This document shows, in pieces, positions 7,843-16,441 of a stretch of 50,081 nt of DNA. A program made the position numbers and the translations under genes. The stretch spans positions 1 to 50,081 of the forward strand of contig JAKQOD010000083.1 of assembly GCA_029565465.1 (NCBI GenBank). The letters are read 5' to 3'. The notes under the pieces were generated by a model that was not told the DNA's origin, searched no databases, and saw nothing but the letters and a program-made list of their open reading frames with translations. The DNA comes from Deltaproteobacteria bacterium. Its GTDB lineage: Bacteria; Myxococcota_A; Polyangia; Haliangiales; Haliangiaceae. Each line of letters opens with the position of its first letter. Within the stretch, counting starts at the first letter, position 1.

Positions 7843-8523
7843 ATGCGACCGGAAACGCAACGCACGATTGCTGGTTTGGCCACCACGGTGGTCGGCACCA
7901 CCGACGACAAACTTGCGATTGTGTTTTTGCATGGCTTTTCGATGCACGCTGGTGACTTTGCGCCGTTTGCGCATTCGCTGGGCGTGTCGGCGCAATATTG
8001 GTTTCCCAATGGGCCGATTGTTGGCGGGCTTGGTGGCCAAGCTTGGTGGGATATTGACCTCGCGCGCCGGGCTGATTCACTGGCGGAAGGGCCGCGCGAT
8101 TTGTATTTGGAAGTACCAACGGGCCGTGATGCTGCACGGGCCGCATTCGCGCAATTTCTCGACGAGATCGCCCCAGAAGTCGGTGCGCGGCCGTTGGTGA
8201 TCATCGGATTTTCGCAAGGCGGCATGTTGGCGTTTGACCACGTGTTGCATGCGCCTGCGCGACCCGCAGCGTTAGCGTTGCTGTCGTCATCGCGCATTGC
8301 TTGGCCGCAGTGGCAACCGCGGTTGGCTCGCGTGCAAGGCTTGCCGATGTTTGTTAGCCACGGTCGTACCGACGACGATTTGGCATTTGCAGCAGGTGAA
8401 GCGATTCGCGATGCAGCGTTGCAGGGTGGCGCTGCGGTTACGTGGCTGCCATTCGACGGTGGCCACGGGGTACCGATGATCGTTTGGCGCGGGCTGCGGA
8501 AGTTTTTGAACGCGCTTGGGTAG
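7843..8523 (+). CDS. phospholipase/carboxylesterase family alpha/beta hydrolase
   Basis: A 226-residue serine hydrolase of the phospholipase/carboxylesterase (acyl-protein thioesterase-like) family. The nucleophile elbow is GFSQGG, the acidic residue is in GRTDDD and the histidine in GGHGVP, so the triad is complete. Such enzymes cleave carboxylic esters or thioesters of varied substrates. ATG 7843 follows the previous stop by one base, making it the last gene of the carrier-protein operon. It could act as an editing or releasing thioesterase for the carrier protein. Its last 86 bases overlap the 3' end of the convergent regulator gene. Confidence 0.88.
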   Translation: MRPETQRTIAGLATTVVGTTDDKLAIVFLHGFSMHAGDFAPFAHSLGVSAQYWFPNGPIVGGLGGQAWWDIDLARRADSLAEGPRDLYLEVPTGRDAARAAFAQFLDEIAPEVGARPLVIIGFSQGGMLAFDHVLHAPARPAALALLSSSRIAWPQWQPRLARVQGLPMFVSHGRTDDDLAFAAGEAIRDAALQGGAAVTWLPFDGGHGVPMIVWRGLRKFLNALG

Positions 8524-9490
8524 GCGTGCGCAGCGCGCTCGGGTTTGGCAAACCTTCACGATGCAACAGCCGCCGCAGCGCATTGCCGTCGCTGTAGCCG
8601 ACGCGTTCGGTAATCTGCTCAAACGACAGCGCTGTAGTCTCAAGCAAGTGCACCGCAGCTTCCACGCGTAACCGCTGCACCAAACGCAGCGGGCTGATGC
8701 CAACCGCAGCCGTGATGCGGCGCGCGAGCGTGCGTGCCCCCACGCCGACGGCGCGACTCAATTCGGTGATGCGAAATGGCTGCGCTACATGTGCGCGAAT
8801 CCAGGCCTCGGCCGCGCGCACCGACGCGTCGTTGGCTACCAGCTGTTGCACCGCCATGTACGCGCCTTGCGAGCGGTGGCGATCAAGCAACAACAGCTTG
8901 GTGCATTGCCGCGCAACACCCGGCCCGGCATAGCGCGCCACCAAATGCAAAACCAAATCCGCTTGCGCGAACACCGCACCTGCGGTTAGCACACGACCGT
9001 CGACAACTAACGCGCGATCACTGCTAAGCACAGCAGCCGGTCGCAGCGCGCGGAAATGTGGCGCAAGCCACCAGGTCGTCGTGCAGTCGCGGCCGTCGAG
9101 TAAGCCAGCTTGTGCGAGCACGAAGGTGCCACTGCAGGCAGCTCCGATGATGGCTCCTTTGCTGTAAGCCTGTGCGGCCAGCCGACCGAGTTGTTGGACA
9201 TCGCGGCGTGCCAGCGTCGCATCGATATCGGCAGCGCTTTCGGCCCACAGCCCAGGCACCAACACAACGTCAGCGTTGACCGCGCGCGAGAAGCGATGCT
9301 GCACCCCCACCTGGAGGCCTGCTGCACTGCGCACCGGTTTGCCATCGGCCGATGCTATGACAATACGAAACGGCATGGCTCGCCCCGCGCGTTTGGCAAT
9401 GCTGCACGCTGTCCGCAATACATCAGTGGCAATCGCCAGGCTAGAGTCGGTGAAACCATCAACCATCAAAATGGCGATTGTGCGTTGCAT
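8438..9490 (-). CDS. GlxA-family transcriptional regulator (DJ-1/PfpI domain plus AraC HTH)
   Basis: About 350 residues: an N-terminal DJ-1/PfpI-like domain (TIAILMVDGF; the elbow region reads GAACSGTFVLAQAG with the cysteine retained) followed by an AraC-type double helix-turn-helix domain (FRITELSRAVGVGARTLARR, then FEQITERVGYSD) and a basic tail. Members sense small molecules through the N-terminal domain and activate or repress neighbouring genes. ATG at 9490 gives the usual N-terminus; an in-frame ATG at 9508 is also possible and neither has a good ribosome site. The gene converges on the carrier-protein operon and overlaps its last gene by 86 bases, which allows antisense interference. 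It is divergent from the MAPEG gene, its more likely target. Confidence 0.85.
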   Translation of the reverse strand: MQRTIAILMVDGFTDSSLAIATDVLRTACSIAKRAGRAMPFRIVIASADGKPVRSAAGLQVGVQHRFSRAVNADVVLVPGLWAESAADIDATLARRDVQQLGRLAAQAYSKGAIIGAACSGTFVLAQAGLLDGRDCTTTWWLAPHFRALRPAAVLSSDRALVVDGRVLTAGAVFAQADLVLHLVARYAGPGVARQCTKLLLLDRHRSQGAYMAVQQLVANDASVRAAEAWIRAHVAQPFRITELSRAVGVGARTLARRITAAVGISPLRLVQRLRVEAAVHLLETTALSFEQITERVGYSDGNALRRLLHREGLPNPSALRTPTQARSKTSAARAKRSSVPRGHRRMAAT

Positions 9491-9582
9491 TCCCCAAGTG
9501 TAGCGCATGTGGCACTGATTGGCGAAAACGGCCCATATAGTGTCAATATTGCCAATTCTCAGGTAGAGATGCTTCGCACAAC

Positions 9583-10014
9583 ATGGTGTTCATGCAAACA
9601 CCATTTTCTCACTCAGTTGTCGCTTTGTTTGGGTACGCCGCGTGGACGCTGACGTTGTTGATCGCGATTGCAGCGTGGCGCATCGTGCTCATCGTACGCG
9701 ATCGGCGCGCCGCTAACGCATTCAAGCCCACCGGCGAAGACGTGTCGCCGGCCAATGTTCGCCTGATTCGCGCCCACGCCAACTGTTATGAAAACCTGCC
9801 CGTGTTCGCTGCAGTGGTGATGGCGGCGCACGCCAGCGGCCACGGCGCGGTTACCGATCCGCTCGCCTTGTGGGTGCTAGCCGCGCGCTGTGCACAGTCG
9901 GGTGTGCATTTGCTGTCGACACGCCGCCGCGCTGTCTTGCTGCGCTTCGTGTTTTTCTTTACGCAGGTGGCGATTGAGGTCTATTGGGTAGTGCAGCTGG
10001 CACGGCTGCAGTAA
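9583..10014 (+). CDS. MAPEG family membrane protein
   Basis: A 143-residue four-helix membrane protein with the family signature around RAHANCYENLPVFAAVV, as in bacterial MAPEG (membrane-associated eicosanoid/glutathione metabolism) proteins. Eukaryotic relatives are glutathione transferases or peroxidases, but the role of bacterial members is mostly unknown. Starts at ATG 9583 or ATG 9592 are both possible. It is divergent from the GlxA-type regulator, with a 92-base intergenic region that must hold both promoters, and ends three bases before the convergent aminopeptidase gene. Confidence 0.8.
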   Translation: MVFMQTPFSHSVVALFGYAAWTLTLLIAIAAWRIVLIVRDRRAANAFKPTGEDVSPANVRLIRAHANCYENLPVFAAVVMAAHASGHGAVTDPLALWVLAARCAQSGVHLLSTRRRAVLLRFVFFFTQVAIEVYWVVQLARLQ

Positions 10015-10017
10015 TGG

Positions 10018-12705
10018 CTATTTCGTATCTGCCAACCACAACCGCAGTTGCGGCCCATACATGGTTCGAGCCGCCGCACATTGGTCCATCTGCTCGAGGG
10101 CCTGTGCAATGGTGCGTTCGGCGCCAACCATCTTGCCAAAGCGTTGTTGCGCTTGCTTGGCAATCGCGTCGCGGCCGTCGCTGCGACAAACATTGGTATA
10201 GATGTGCACCCACTCGACTGCGCTGCCGGTGGTTGATTCGCTCGGCAGTAGTTTTAGCAGCTCATCAAAATGGGCCGTGAAAAATGCTTCGGTCTGGTCG
10301 CGCAGCTTTTCGGTTTCTTCAAAGCTGAGCAGCTTTTCGGTTTCGCGTGGGTCGAGCGCTCGGTTGAGGACGAGCTTCATTGCTTGCGCTGCTTGCTCAA
10401 GTGAGGTGACGGCCCCTAGAGCTTGAATCATTTCGCTGCGGAAGCGACGCGATGCCTCGGTTGGCAGCTCAGCCACGACCTTGTTAAACGTGGCGGCGTC
10501 TGCCCGCACCGCGATCATCAAGATATTGCCGCGTACGCTTTGCGGCAACTTGCGCCAATCGGCGGCAAGCTTCACGGCTTCGGCGCGCAGCGTGGGTTCG
10601 CCGGCGAATGCTGCCAAGGTAACAACATCATCGCGCATATTTTCGGCATCGATATCGTCGGTGGCACGCGGTAGCCAACCGATTGTTTTGGCTTGGGCAC
10701 CGAGCAGTTTAACGACCCATGCATCGAAGCGATCACGCATGGATTCAGGCACATGTGGACGTAGGTCTTGCAGCACATCGATTGCTTGCGAGACGGCGAA
10801 GCGATTGCGCTCGGCGATCATCAGCGGCAACAGGTTGAGCAACGCCGTGAGCTTGACTGCTCCGGTTTCGACGCTGGCGCGTGCGTCGATAAACAACGCT
10901 AGCCGTTCGGCCGCGGTGAGCTGGCTCCAGCCGCGTTGCGTAAGTGCTTGCAGCGTATTGTCATTGAGCGCGGTGCGAAAAAAACCGCGGCCACCAGCGT
11001 TGAGCAGCAGCCAGCTGTCGCAGTCGTTGACTAGTGGGTTGAATGATACGATCGCCTTTGCAGCATCAAGCGTCGCACATACGTCGGTGCGTGGCGCCGC
11101 CCCTTTGACGTTGGCTGCGGGCCCAGCTGCCAAGCAGGTAGGAATGGTCCACGGTGCCGGGGTCCCAAGGTCGACCGAACCCGGTGGCAGATAGCGCTGC
11201 TGAGTCAGCACGACATTGGGTGCTTGGCCGTCGCATTCCCAATGCGCGCTAACGCTTGGAGCACCAGGGCGATCGAGAAACGTGGCAAACGCAGCGCTGA
11301 TATCGCGGCCAGCGGCTTGGCTCATTGCAGCCGTAAAATCCGCCGAGGTTGCATTGCCGAAGCGATGCTGCTGCAAATACATCTGAACACCTTTTTGAAA
11401 CACGTTCGGCCCGATGGCTTGTTCGAACATGCTGAGCACCGCTGAACCTTTTTGGTACGTAATGTTATCGAAGGCGGTGTTCACGTCGTCGATCGTTTTG
11501 ATCGGTTGCCGCACTTGGCGCGCCGACACCAGCGAGTCAGCATCGAGCGCTTGTTGCCAGGTCTCCACGGTCGAAAGCTCTTCGTGCCACGATGGATCAA
11601 AAGCCATCAAAATCTTGGCTTCCATCCACGATGCAAAACCTTCGTTGAGCCAGATGTCGTCCCACCAGGCGGTGGTGACTAAGTTGCCAAACCATTGATG
11701 TGCAAGTTCATGCCCTGCAACGGACGCCCAGTCGTGGCGGCTGGCCCACGAGCTGTTGTTTGGATCCAATAAGATGAGTGATTCGGTGAACGTAATGAGC
11801 CCAGCGTTTTCCATGGCGCCCCAACCAACGGTCACTGGCATCGAGATCATGTCGAGCTTGTCGTATGGATACGCGGTGCCGAACCAGGTTTCGAGAATGG
11901 CGACCAGGCGCGCGGTGGTGGCCGCAGCGTAACTGGCTTCTGCGGCACGGCCGTGCGGCGTAATAATGCGTATTGGCGCGCCGCTGGCGGTTTTGCCAGC
12001 CGGCACAAAATCGAAATGGCCAACCGCAAAAGCGACGAGGTACGACGGCAACGGTTGGGTCGGCGCAAACTCGGTGTGGACCATACCGTTAGGCAAGGTG
12101 GTGGTTTGGGTTGGCAGCGTGTTGGCAACGGCATCAAAGCCCGCTGGTGCATCAATGCTCAGCGTCCACGGCACTTTGATGTTTGGCTCGTCAAAGCAAG
12201 GCCAGGCGCGGCGCGCATAGGTGGCTTCAAACTGCGTGAAGACCGACGGATCGCGGTCAACCGTCATCTTAAATACGCCTAGAGTGTCTTTGCTTTCGTA
12301 GGTGCTGGTGTACTCGAATGTTAGCTGGACATCGCCCGATACTGGTGCCGGCGTGGTTACCGCGAGCAAATCTTCGCCGACGGCTTGGACCAAAACTTTC
12401 GACGTTGTGCCGGCGCTGTGCACGACAGCGCTGGTGATGTGCAGGCCGTTGCCGTGCAGCCAAAATAGGCTGCTTGGCGTGGCAACAGTGCCCTTGATCG
12501 TGGCTTTGCCAGCAAAGCCTTCCAAGCGAGGGTCGATTGTAACGGCGAGTTGATAGCTGGTGGGCACCAAGGTGCGAGGCAAGCGCAGCGTCGGCAGCGG
12601 GCCGGGTGCGGCACTTGCGCTTGTAGGGTTCTGGTTACGCGCGGGTGTACCCGAACAAGCAGCCAGCGTGGCCGCGGTCGCCACCGATACGACGAAGCGT
12701 TTCAT
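10018..12705 (-). CDS. M1 family zinc aminopeptidase, lipoprotein
   Basis: An 895-residue M1 aminopeptidase. The exopeptidase motif GAMEN is at 296-300 and the zinc site is HELAH at 332-336 with the third ligand E355 in WLNEGF; a catalytic tyrosine candidate lies in NITYQKGSAVL. The N-terminus is a lipoprotein signal with lipobox LAAC (C17) followed by a Ser/Pro/Ala-rich linker, so it should be anchored in the cell envelope and trim peptides there. A long ERAP1-like helical domain fills the C-terminal half, giving the full family length. It is transcribed on its own or with the upstream SEC-C protein gene, 16 bases away on the same strand. Confidence 0.93.
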   Translation of the reverse strand: MKRFVVSVATAATLAACSGTPARNQNPTSASAAPGPLPTLRLPRTLVPTSYQLAVTIDPRLEGFAGKATIKGTVATPSSLFWLHGNGLHITSAVVHSAGTTSKVLVQAVGEDLLAVTTPAPVSGDVQLTFEYTSTYESKDTLGVFKMTVDRDPSVFTQFEATYARRAWPCFDEPNIKVPWTLSIDAPAGFDAVANTLPTQTTTLPNGMVHTEFAPTQPLPSYLVAFAVGHFDFVPAGKTASGAPIRIITPHGRAAEASYAAATTARLVAILETWFGTAYPYDKLDMISMPVTVGWGAMENAGLITFTESLILLDPNNSSWASRHDWASVAGHELAHQWFGNLVTTAWWDDIWLNEGFASWMEAKILMAFDPSWHEELSTVETWQQALDADSLVSARQVRQPIKTIDDVNTAFDNITYQKGSAVLSMFEQAIGPNVFQKGVQMYLQQHRFGNATSADFTAAMSQAAGRDISAAFATFLDRPGAPSVSAHWECDGQAPNVVLTQQRYLPPGSVDLGTPAPWTIPTCLAAGPAANVKGAAPRTDVCATLDAAKAIVSFNPLVNDCDSWLLLNAGGRGFFRTALNDNTLQALTQRGWSQLTAAERLALFIDARASVETGAVKLTALLNLLPLMIAERNRFAVSQAIDVLQDLRPHVPESMRDRFDAWVVKLLGAQAKTIGWLPRATDDIDAENMRDDVVTLAAFAGEPTLRAEAVKLAADWRKLPQSVRGNILMIAVRADAATFNKVVAELPTEASRRFRSEMIQALGAVTSLEQAAQAMKLVLNRALDPRETEKLLSFEETEKLRDQTEAFFTAHFDELLKLLPSESTTGSAVEWVHIYTNVCRSDGRDAIAKQAQQRFGKMVGAERTIAQALEQMDQCAAARTMYGPQLRLWLADTK

Positions 12706-12721
12706 GCACGGAGCTTACCTG

Positions 12722-13549
12722 TTACGCGTACTTGTCGGCGCAGCAATGTTTCCATTTTTGCATGGAGCCACAGATACAAAGATCGTTGCGGCCAGGTTGC
12801 AGCACGCGAATCCGCGCGAGCTCGCGTGGCGATGGATACACCGACGGTCGCTTGGCGCGGCCAAGCGCTTCGGCAGCTTCGAAGCGCGCTGCAAAATCGT
12901 CGAGGCGCTCGGTCGTGAACCAGTCGCGTGCTTTTTCTTCGAGCGGGCGGGCTAACGCGTAATAGCGTCGCGGGGTCAACTCCGAGTCATAGTGCATGAT
13001 TCGGCGGTAGCCCGGCGGTACATCAACCATCGCGGGGCCGCCATAAAAGCCATAGGTGCCAACATCGCGCGCAGGTTTGAGTTCCCATTCGATGCCAAAC
13101 AAACGATAGCCAACCGCAGGCATGCCGGCCCACGCTCGCGCTTCTTGCCAGTTCACGTGTTCGAGGTATGCCTGTTCTTGCGATACTGGTAAATCGTCGG
13201 GGGCGCCGTAGGGTGCACCAACCGGCACGCCGAAGTTGGCTTTGGTGACATCACCAACCAACGCATGGATTGCTTCGTGTACGCAAAATCCCAACAAGCG
13301 GCTGTGGATACAACCGGAGTCGCGCACGGCGACCCAGCGCACAGCTTGATTATTGAGTTGCTGCTGAATGCGCCACAACGTCGGTGCTGCAAGGTCCCAG
13401 ACAACTTCGTAATTCCAGCCACGCATGGCATCGTCGAAGCGAAACAGCGCTTCGATGCCAGCTATGCGTTCATCGAGCGAGAGCGTTTCGTGACAACGAC
13501 AAACGCAAGGGTAGGGTGAGCGAACCGCGTCGAGTACCGTGGCCGGCAT
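12722..13549 (-). CDS. unknown protein with HExxH motif and C-terminal SEC-C zinc motif
   Basis: A 275-residue protein of unknown function. The C-terminus is a SEC-C motif, PGRNDLCICGSMQKWKHCC (252-270), which binds zinc in SecA and many other proteins. The middle contains HEAIH (91-95) within GFCVHEAIHALVGD, the pattern of a zinc metalloprotease active site, although the rest of a peptidase fold cannot be recognised by eye. A short Cys/His-rich stretch (PCVCRCHE, 14-21) near the N-terminus may be a further metal site. There is no signal peptide. It lies between uppS and the M1 aminopeptidase on the same strand. The HExxH could be coincidental, but the surrounding hydrophobic residues fit a real site. 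Confidence 0.75.
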   Translation of the reverse strand: MPATVLDAVRSPYPCVCRCHETLSLDERIAGIEALFRFDDAMRGWNYEVVWDLAAPTLWRIQQQLNNQAVRWVAVRDSGCIHSRLLGFCVHEAIHALVGDVTKANFGVPVGAPYGAPDDLPVSQEQAYLEHVNWQEARAWAGMPAVGYRLFGIEWELKPARDVGTYGFYGGPAMVDVPPGYRRIMHYDSELTPRRYYALARPLEEKARDWFTTERLDDFAARFEAAEALGRAKRPSVYPSPRELARIRVLQPGRNDLCICGSMQKWKHCCADKYA

Positions 13550-13587
13550 AGCAGCAGCTTACCACGACAGGATGTGGCTTGCGCCGG

Positions 13588-14331
13588 TTACACGTCTTCG
13601 TCGATAACTTGCGCGCTGGTAAGCCCAAAACGACGTTCGCGGGTCGCGTAGTTTTCCAAACATCGATACAGCTGCTGGCGCCGGAAATCAGGCCACGCGA
13701 TATCAACGAACATGAGTTCAGCGTAGGCGATTTCCCAGAGCAAAAAGTTCGAAACCCGCTGTTCGCCCGAGGTGCGAATCACCAAGTCGAGCGGCGGCAG
13801 ATCGGCGGTTGGCAAATAGCTGCCGAATCGATCGGCATCAATGTCAGCGGCACGTACGTTGCCGGCGGCGACATCTGCAGCTAGCGTGCTAACTGCTTTG
13901 GCGATTGATTCGCGGCCGCCGTACGATAACGCGAGGGTAAGCGTCATTTTGCGGTGATGCGCGGAGGCTGCGCACAGTTCGTCCAGTGGCGCTTTGACTG
14001 ATGGCGGCAGTTTCTCGGCGTCACCGATCGCTTTGAGCCGGATTTCATTGTCGAGAATCTCGCTGCGTTCGCTCTGCAAAAAGTCGCGCAGCAAATCCAT
14101 CAGGCCAGAGACCTCGTCGACGGGCCGCGCCCAGTTTTGCGACGAAAACGCGTAAAGGGTGATGGCTTCAAGGCCAAGCTGGCGGGCGGCCCGCACCACA
14201 TCGCGCACGCTTTCCGAGCCAACTCGATGGCCTTCGATACGCGGCAGGCCCCGCGCCTGCGCCCAACGCCCGTTGCCATCCATGATGATGCCAACGTGGC
14301 GGGGAAGCTTGCGATCTGAGTGGCCCGACAT
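13588..14331 (-). CDS. uppS: isoprenyl transferase (undecaprenyl diphosphate synthase)
   Basis: A 247-residue cis-prenyltransferase that condenses isopentenyl diphosphate onto farnesyl diphosphate to make the undecaprenyl carrier lipid for cell-wall and glycan synthesis. The substrate-binding motif HVGIIMDGNGRWA (catalytic Asp at 18) and the C-terminal RTSGEQRVSNFLLWEIAY motif are both present, and the length is normal. In many bacteria uppS is followed by cdsA; here the downstream gene on the same strand is instead the SEC-C protein, 38 bases on. ATG at 14331. Confidence 0.95.
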   Translation of the reverse strand: MSGHSDRKLPRHVGIIMDGNGRWAQARGLPRIEGHRVGSESVRDVVRAARQLGLEAITLYAFSSQNWARPVDEVSGLMDLLRDFLQSERSEILDNEIRLKAIGDAEKLPPSVKAPLDELCAASAHHRKMTLTLALSYGGRESIAKAVSTLAADVAAGNVRAADIDADRFGSYLPTADLPPLDLVIRTSGEQRVSNFLLWEIAYAELMFVDIAWPDFRRQQLYRCLENYATRERRFGLTSAQVIDEDV

Positions 14332-14389
14332 GCGCTTGCGCAGATACCACGGCGCCGGGCACCGTTACAACTGCGCCCGCGCTAGGCGC

Positions 14390-15010
14390 TCAAAAGCGGG
14401 CTTGTGCGCCTAGGGTGAAATCAAGCAATTCAAAGGAAAAATCGACCACTGCAAAGTCGGATTTGCGCTGGGTCCATGCATACGAGTAGCCAACGGTGCC
14501 AATGAGCGCAAAGTTCGGGTGAAACACATAACCAGCGCCGATGTCGAGATGCCAACCGAACCCTGACTCGGTGCCGAGCGTGCCGGACTCTGGCACCGAG
14601 AAGTGCTTACCAACCATCGCGTTCACGATGATGTGAGCTGGCGATGGGGTTGGCAGAATGTAGTTGATGCCGGCGTTAATTAGGGTGTCGCGACGATCGA
14701 CGGCTGCGCCCGCGGCTTGGCCGCTCGGTTCGGCACTATTCGAAAAGCGTGCAGCAAACGACAGCTTGTCGATGATGCGAACCGTTCCGCTGATCGCCAA
14801 CCCGGCGCCCGACTTGTTTTCAAATGCGTGGTCGCCGATCGGAACCCCAATCATAGGACCAACCGCAATGGTAAACGTTGGCTGCTCGTATGCCGGCTTG
14901 TTGGAAAGCGTTCCAACGTAGGTATCGGCGTGCGCTGGCGTACTTGAAAACGCAGCGAATGCGGATCCCGCAACGGCCGTCCAAATCGCTACTTTGCGCG
15001 CTGTTTGCAT
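14390..15010 (-). CDS. outer-membrane beta-barrel protein
   Basis: A 206-residue exported protein. Residues 1-28 form a signal peptide (basic start, hydrophobic core, cleavage near AHA). The mature part alternates glycine-rich and aromatic beta strands (FTIAVGPMIGVPIGD, WHLDIGAGYVFHP, FALIGTVGYSYAW) and ends in a terminal aromatic residue (QARF), as outer-membrane barrels do. About eight strands fit the length, so it resembles small OmpA/OmpW-like barrels. I do not recognise a specific family. It lies upstream of uppS on the same strand with a 58-base gap. Confidence 0.75.
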   Translation of the reverse strand: MQTARKVAIWTAVAGSAFAAFSSTPAHADTYVGTLSNKPAYEQPTFTIAVGPMIGVPIGDHAFENKSGAGLAISGTVRIIDKLSFAARFSNSAEPSGQAAGAAVDRRDTLINAGINYILPTPSPAHIIVNAMVGKHFSVPESGTLGTESGFGWHLDIGAGYVFHPNFALIGTVGYSYAWTQRKSDFAVVDFSFELLDFTLGAQARF

Positions 15011-15168
15011 GTGCGCACCGTGCCACTTTGCGTTGGTTGCGGCAAGGCTTGCTTAGCATTGGGTGGCCACGGCGCGCCAACAAATCATAACAAGGGCCGC
15101 GGCCGAGCCGAACATCCGTCGGTGGTGCTGTTGTGGTGGGTGCTACTTCGGGTTAGCAGGCGTCACGG

Positions 15169-16416
15169 CTACTTCACAGGTTCGGCTTTCTCGCCTGGAA
15201 ACCATTTGATTACCCCAACGCGCGCCAGCGCGATCTTGCGCAAGCGGTCGTCGCCTTTGGCTTTCCACATGTCGAGTTCAGGCTCAACTTCTTCGACGAT
15301 TGCCATATTCCAAGGTCGACTGTTGGCATCACCTTCGTCTTGCACGGCGGTATCGCGATAGAACACGCGCGTGCCGGCTTTGAGCTTCGCGGCTGCGGCG
15401 GGCTCGGTGAGGAAGTACATCTTGGCGCCATCGGCTTTGCGATATTCTCCTACGCTGCGGATGTATTGCATCTGCCCGTCGATAAACCGCATCGGATCGC
15501 CTTCGCCATTGCCCTTGCTCAACCAAGTCCACGGTCGCATGCAGTGATTGTGTGCGGTGTCGCATGCATACGGCGCGGTTTTTTCGAACGCACGGGTGTC
15601 AGCGTCGACCACTGGTTGGCCGTCGGCGCCAACTTGGCCTTGCGGTTTCGTCGACGGTGCTTTGATTTCCGCCATGTTGAACGTGTCGGCAACCGCAGGG
15701 GTCAACGCATCGGTCGGCCCTTTGGCGATGACTTCAACGTTGCCACCGGCTTGCCACCGCAGCATTGCAACGCGGGTTGCAGCGATGAAGTACGGATCGG
15801 ACTTGCCAACGAAGTAGACCTTGCCAGCCTCCCAATCCACCGACTTCACGACGCCAACCCGCCAGTAGGAAACCAACGCGCTCATCTCCGATTCGGGCCG
15901 CAGCGTCGGATAGTCAAGTGCGAGCGCAAGTGCGCCTTTGACCAACTGCGCCCGGGTGGCTGGCACCGTGCGGTACGCGATCGCGCGTTCTTTTTGTGCC
16001 ACCGTGATATCGCCGTTGGTAGCAGCGCCGGTGAGGCCAAACATGCGCGGCTCCGCAGAGGTCGAACCCTCGATGAGGCCACCGTTGAGAAACGCTTTGG
16101 CCTTCGCGGTGCGCGCTAGTGGTTTGTCTTTGGCGTCGATGGCGTCTTCAACAAACCAAACCCATGCCGGTAAACAATGGTCGTGAGCAGCGCTGCACTC
16201 GGCTTCTTTGGTCTGTGGAAAATACTCGCGGTTGAATTGTTTCGGCCCACCCTTGCTGGCCCAACTCCATGGGTCAGCCGGCTTCGCAGGCATCACGCGA
16301 GCCGCAGCTTCACGGGTTAAGCGGGTGCTTTTGTCTTCGTCGGCACGCGCCAGGGACGAGCCCGCGACGCACAACGCGCCAGTTAGCAAGCCGACGCGAA
16401 AGATTGATCGTTTCAT
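15169..16416 (-). CDS. exported protein of unknown function with duplicated AHxHC motif
   Basis: A 415-residue exported protein I cannot assign to a family. The start is the ATG at 16416: AAAGGAG lies five bases before it, whereas the upstream GTG (16422) and ATG (16419) are too close to that site. Residues 1-24 are a signal peptide ending near ARA. The protein holds two related segments, CSAAHDHCLPAWVWFVED near the N-terminus and CDTAHNHCMRPWTWLSKG about 210 residues later, each followed by a part with 'RVGVVK' or 'RVGVIKWFPG'. So it is an internally duplicated two-domain protein with C-x3-H-x-H-C motifs that could bind metal or haem, or form disulphides. It is 25 bases downstream of another exported unknown and probably in the same operon. 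Confidence 0.75.
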   Translation of the reverse strand: MKRSIFRVGLLTGALCVAGSSLARADEDKSTRLTREAAARVMPAKPADPWSWASKGGPKQFNREYFPQTKEAECSAAHDHCLPAWVWFVEDAIDAKDKPLARTAKAKAFLNGGLIEGSTSAEPRMFGLTGAATNGDITVAQKERAIAYRTVPATRAQLVKGALALALDYPTLRPESEMSALVSYWRVGVVKSVDWEAGKVYFVGKSDPYFIAATRVAMLRWQAGGNVEVIAKGPTDALTPAVADTFNMAEIKAPSTKPQGQVGADGQPVVDADTRAFEKTAPYACDTAHNHCMRPWTWLSKGNGEGDPMRFIDGQMQYIRSVGEYRKADGAKMYFLTEPAAAAKLKAGTRVFYRDTAVQDEGDANSRPWNMAIVEEVEPELDMWKAKGDDRLRKIALARVGVIKWFPGEKAEPVK

Positions 16417-16441
16417 CATCACTCCTTTAGGTTGGCGTTAA

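Noticed and set aside
10481..11194. 237-residue open frame antisense to the M1 aminopeptidase
   Set aside because: Lies fully inside a gene with intact catalytic motifs and matches no family.
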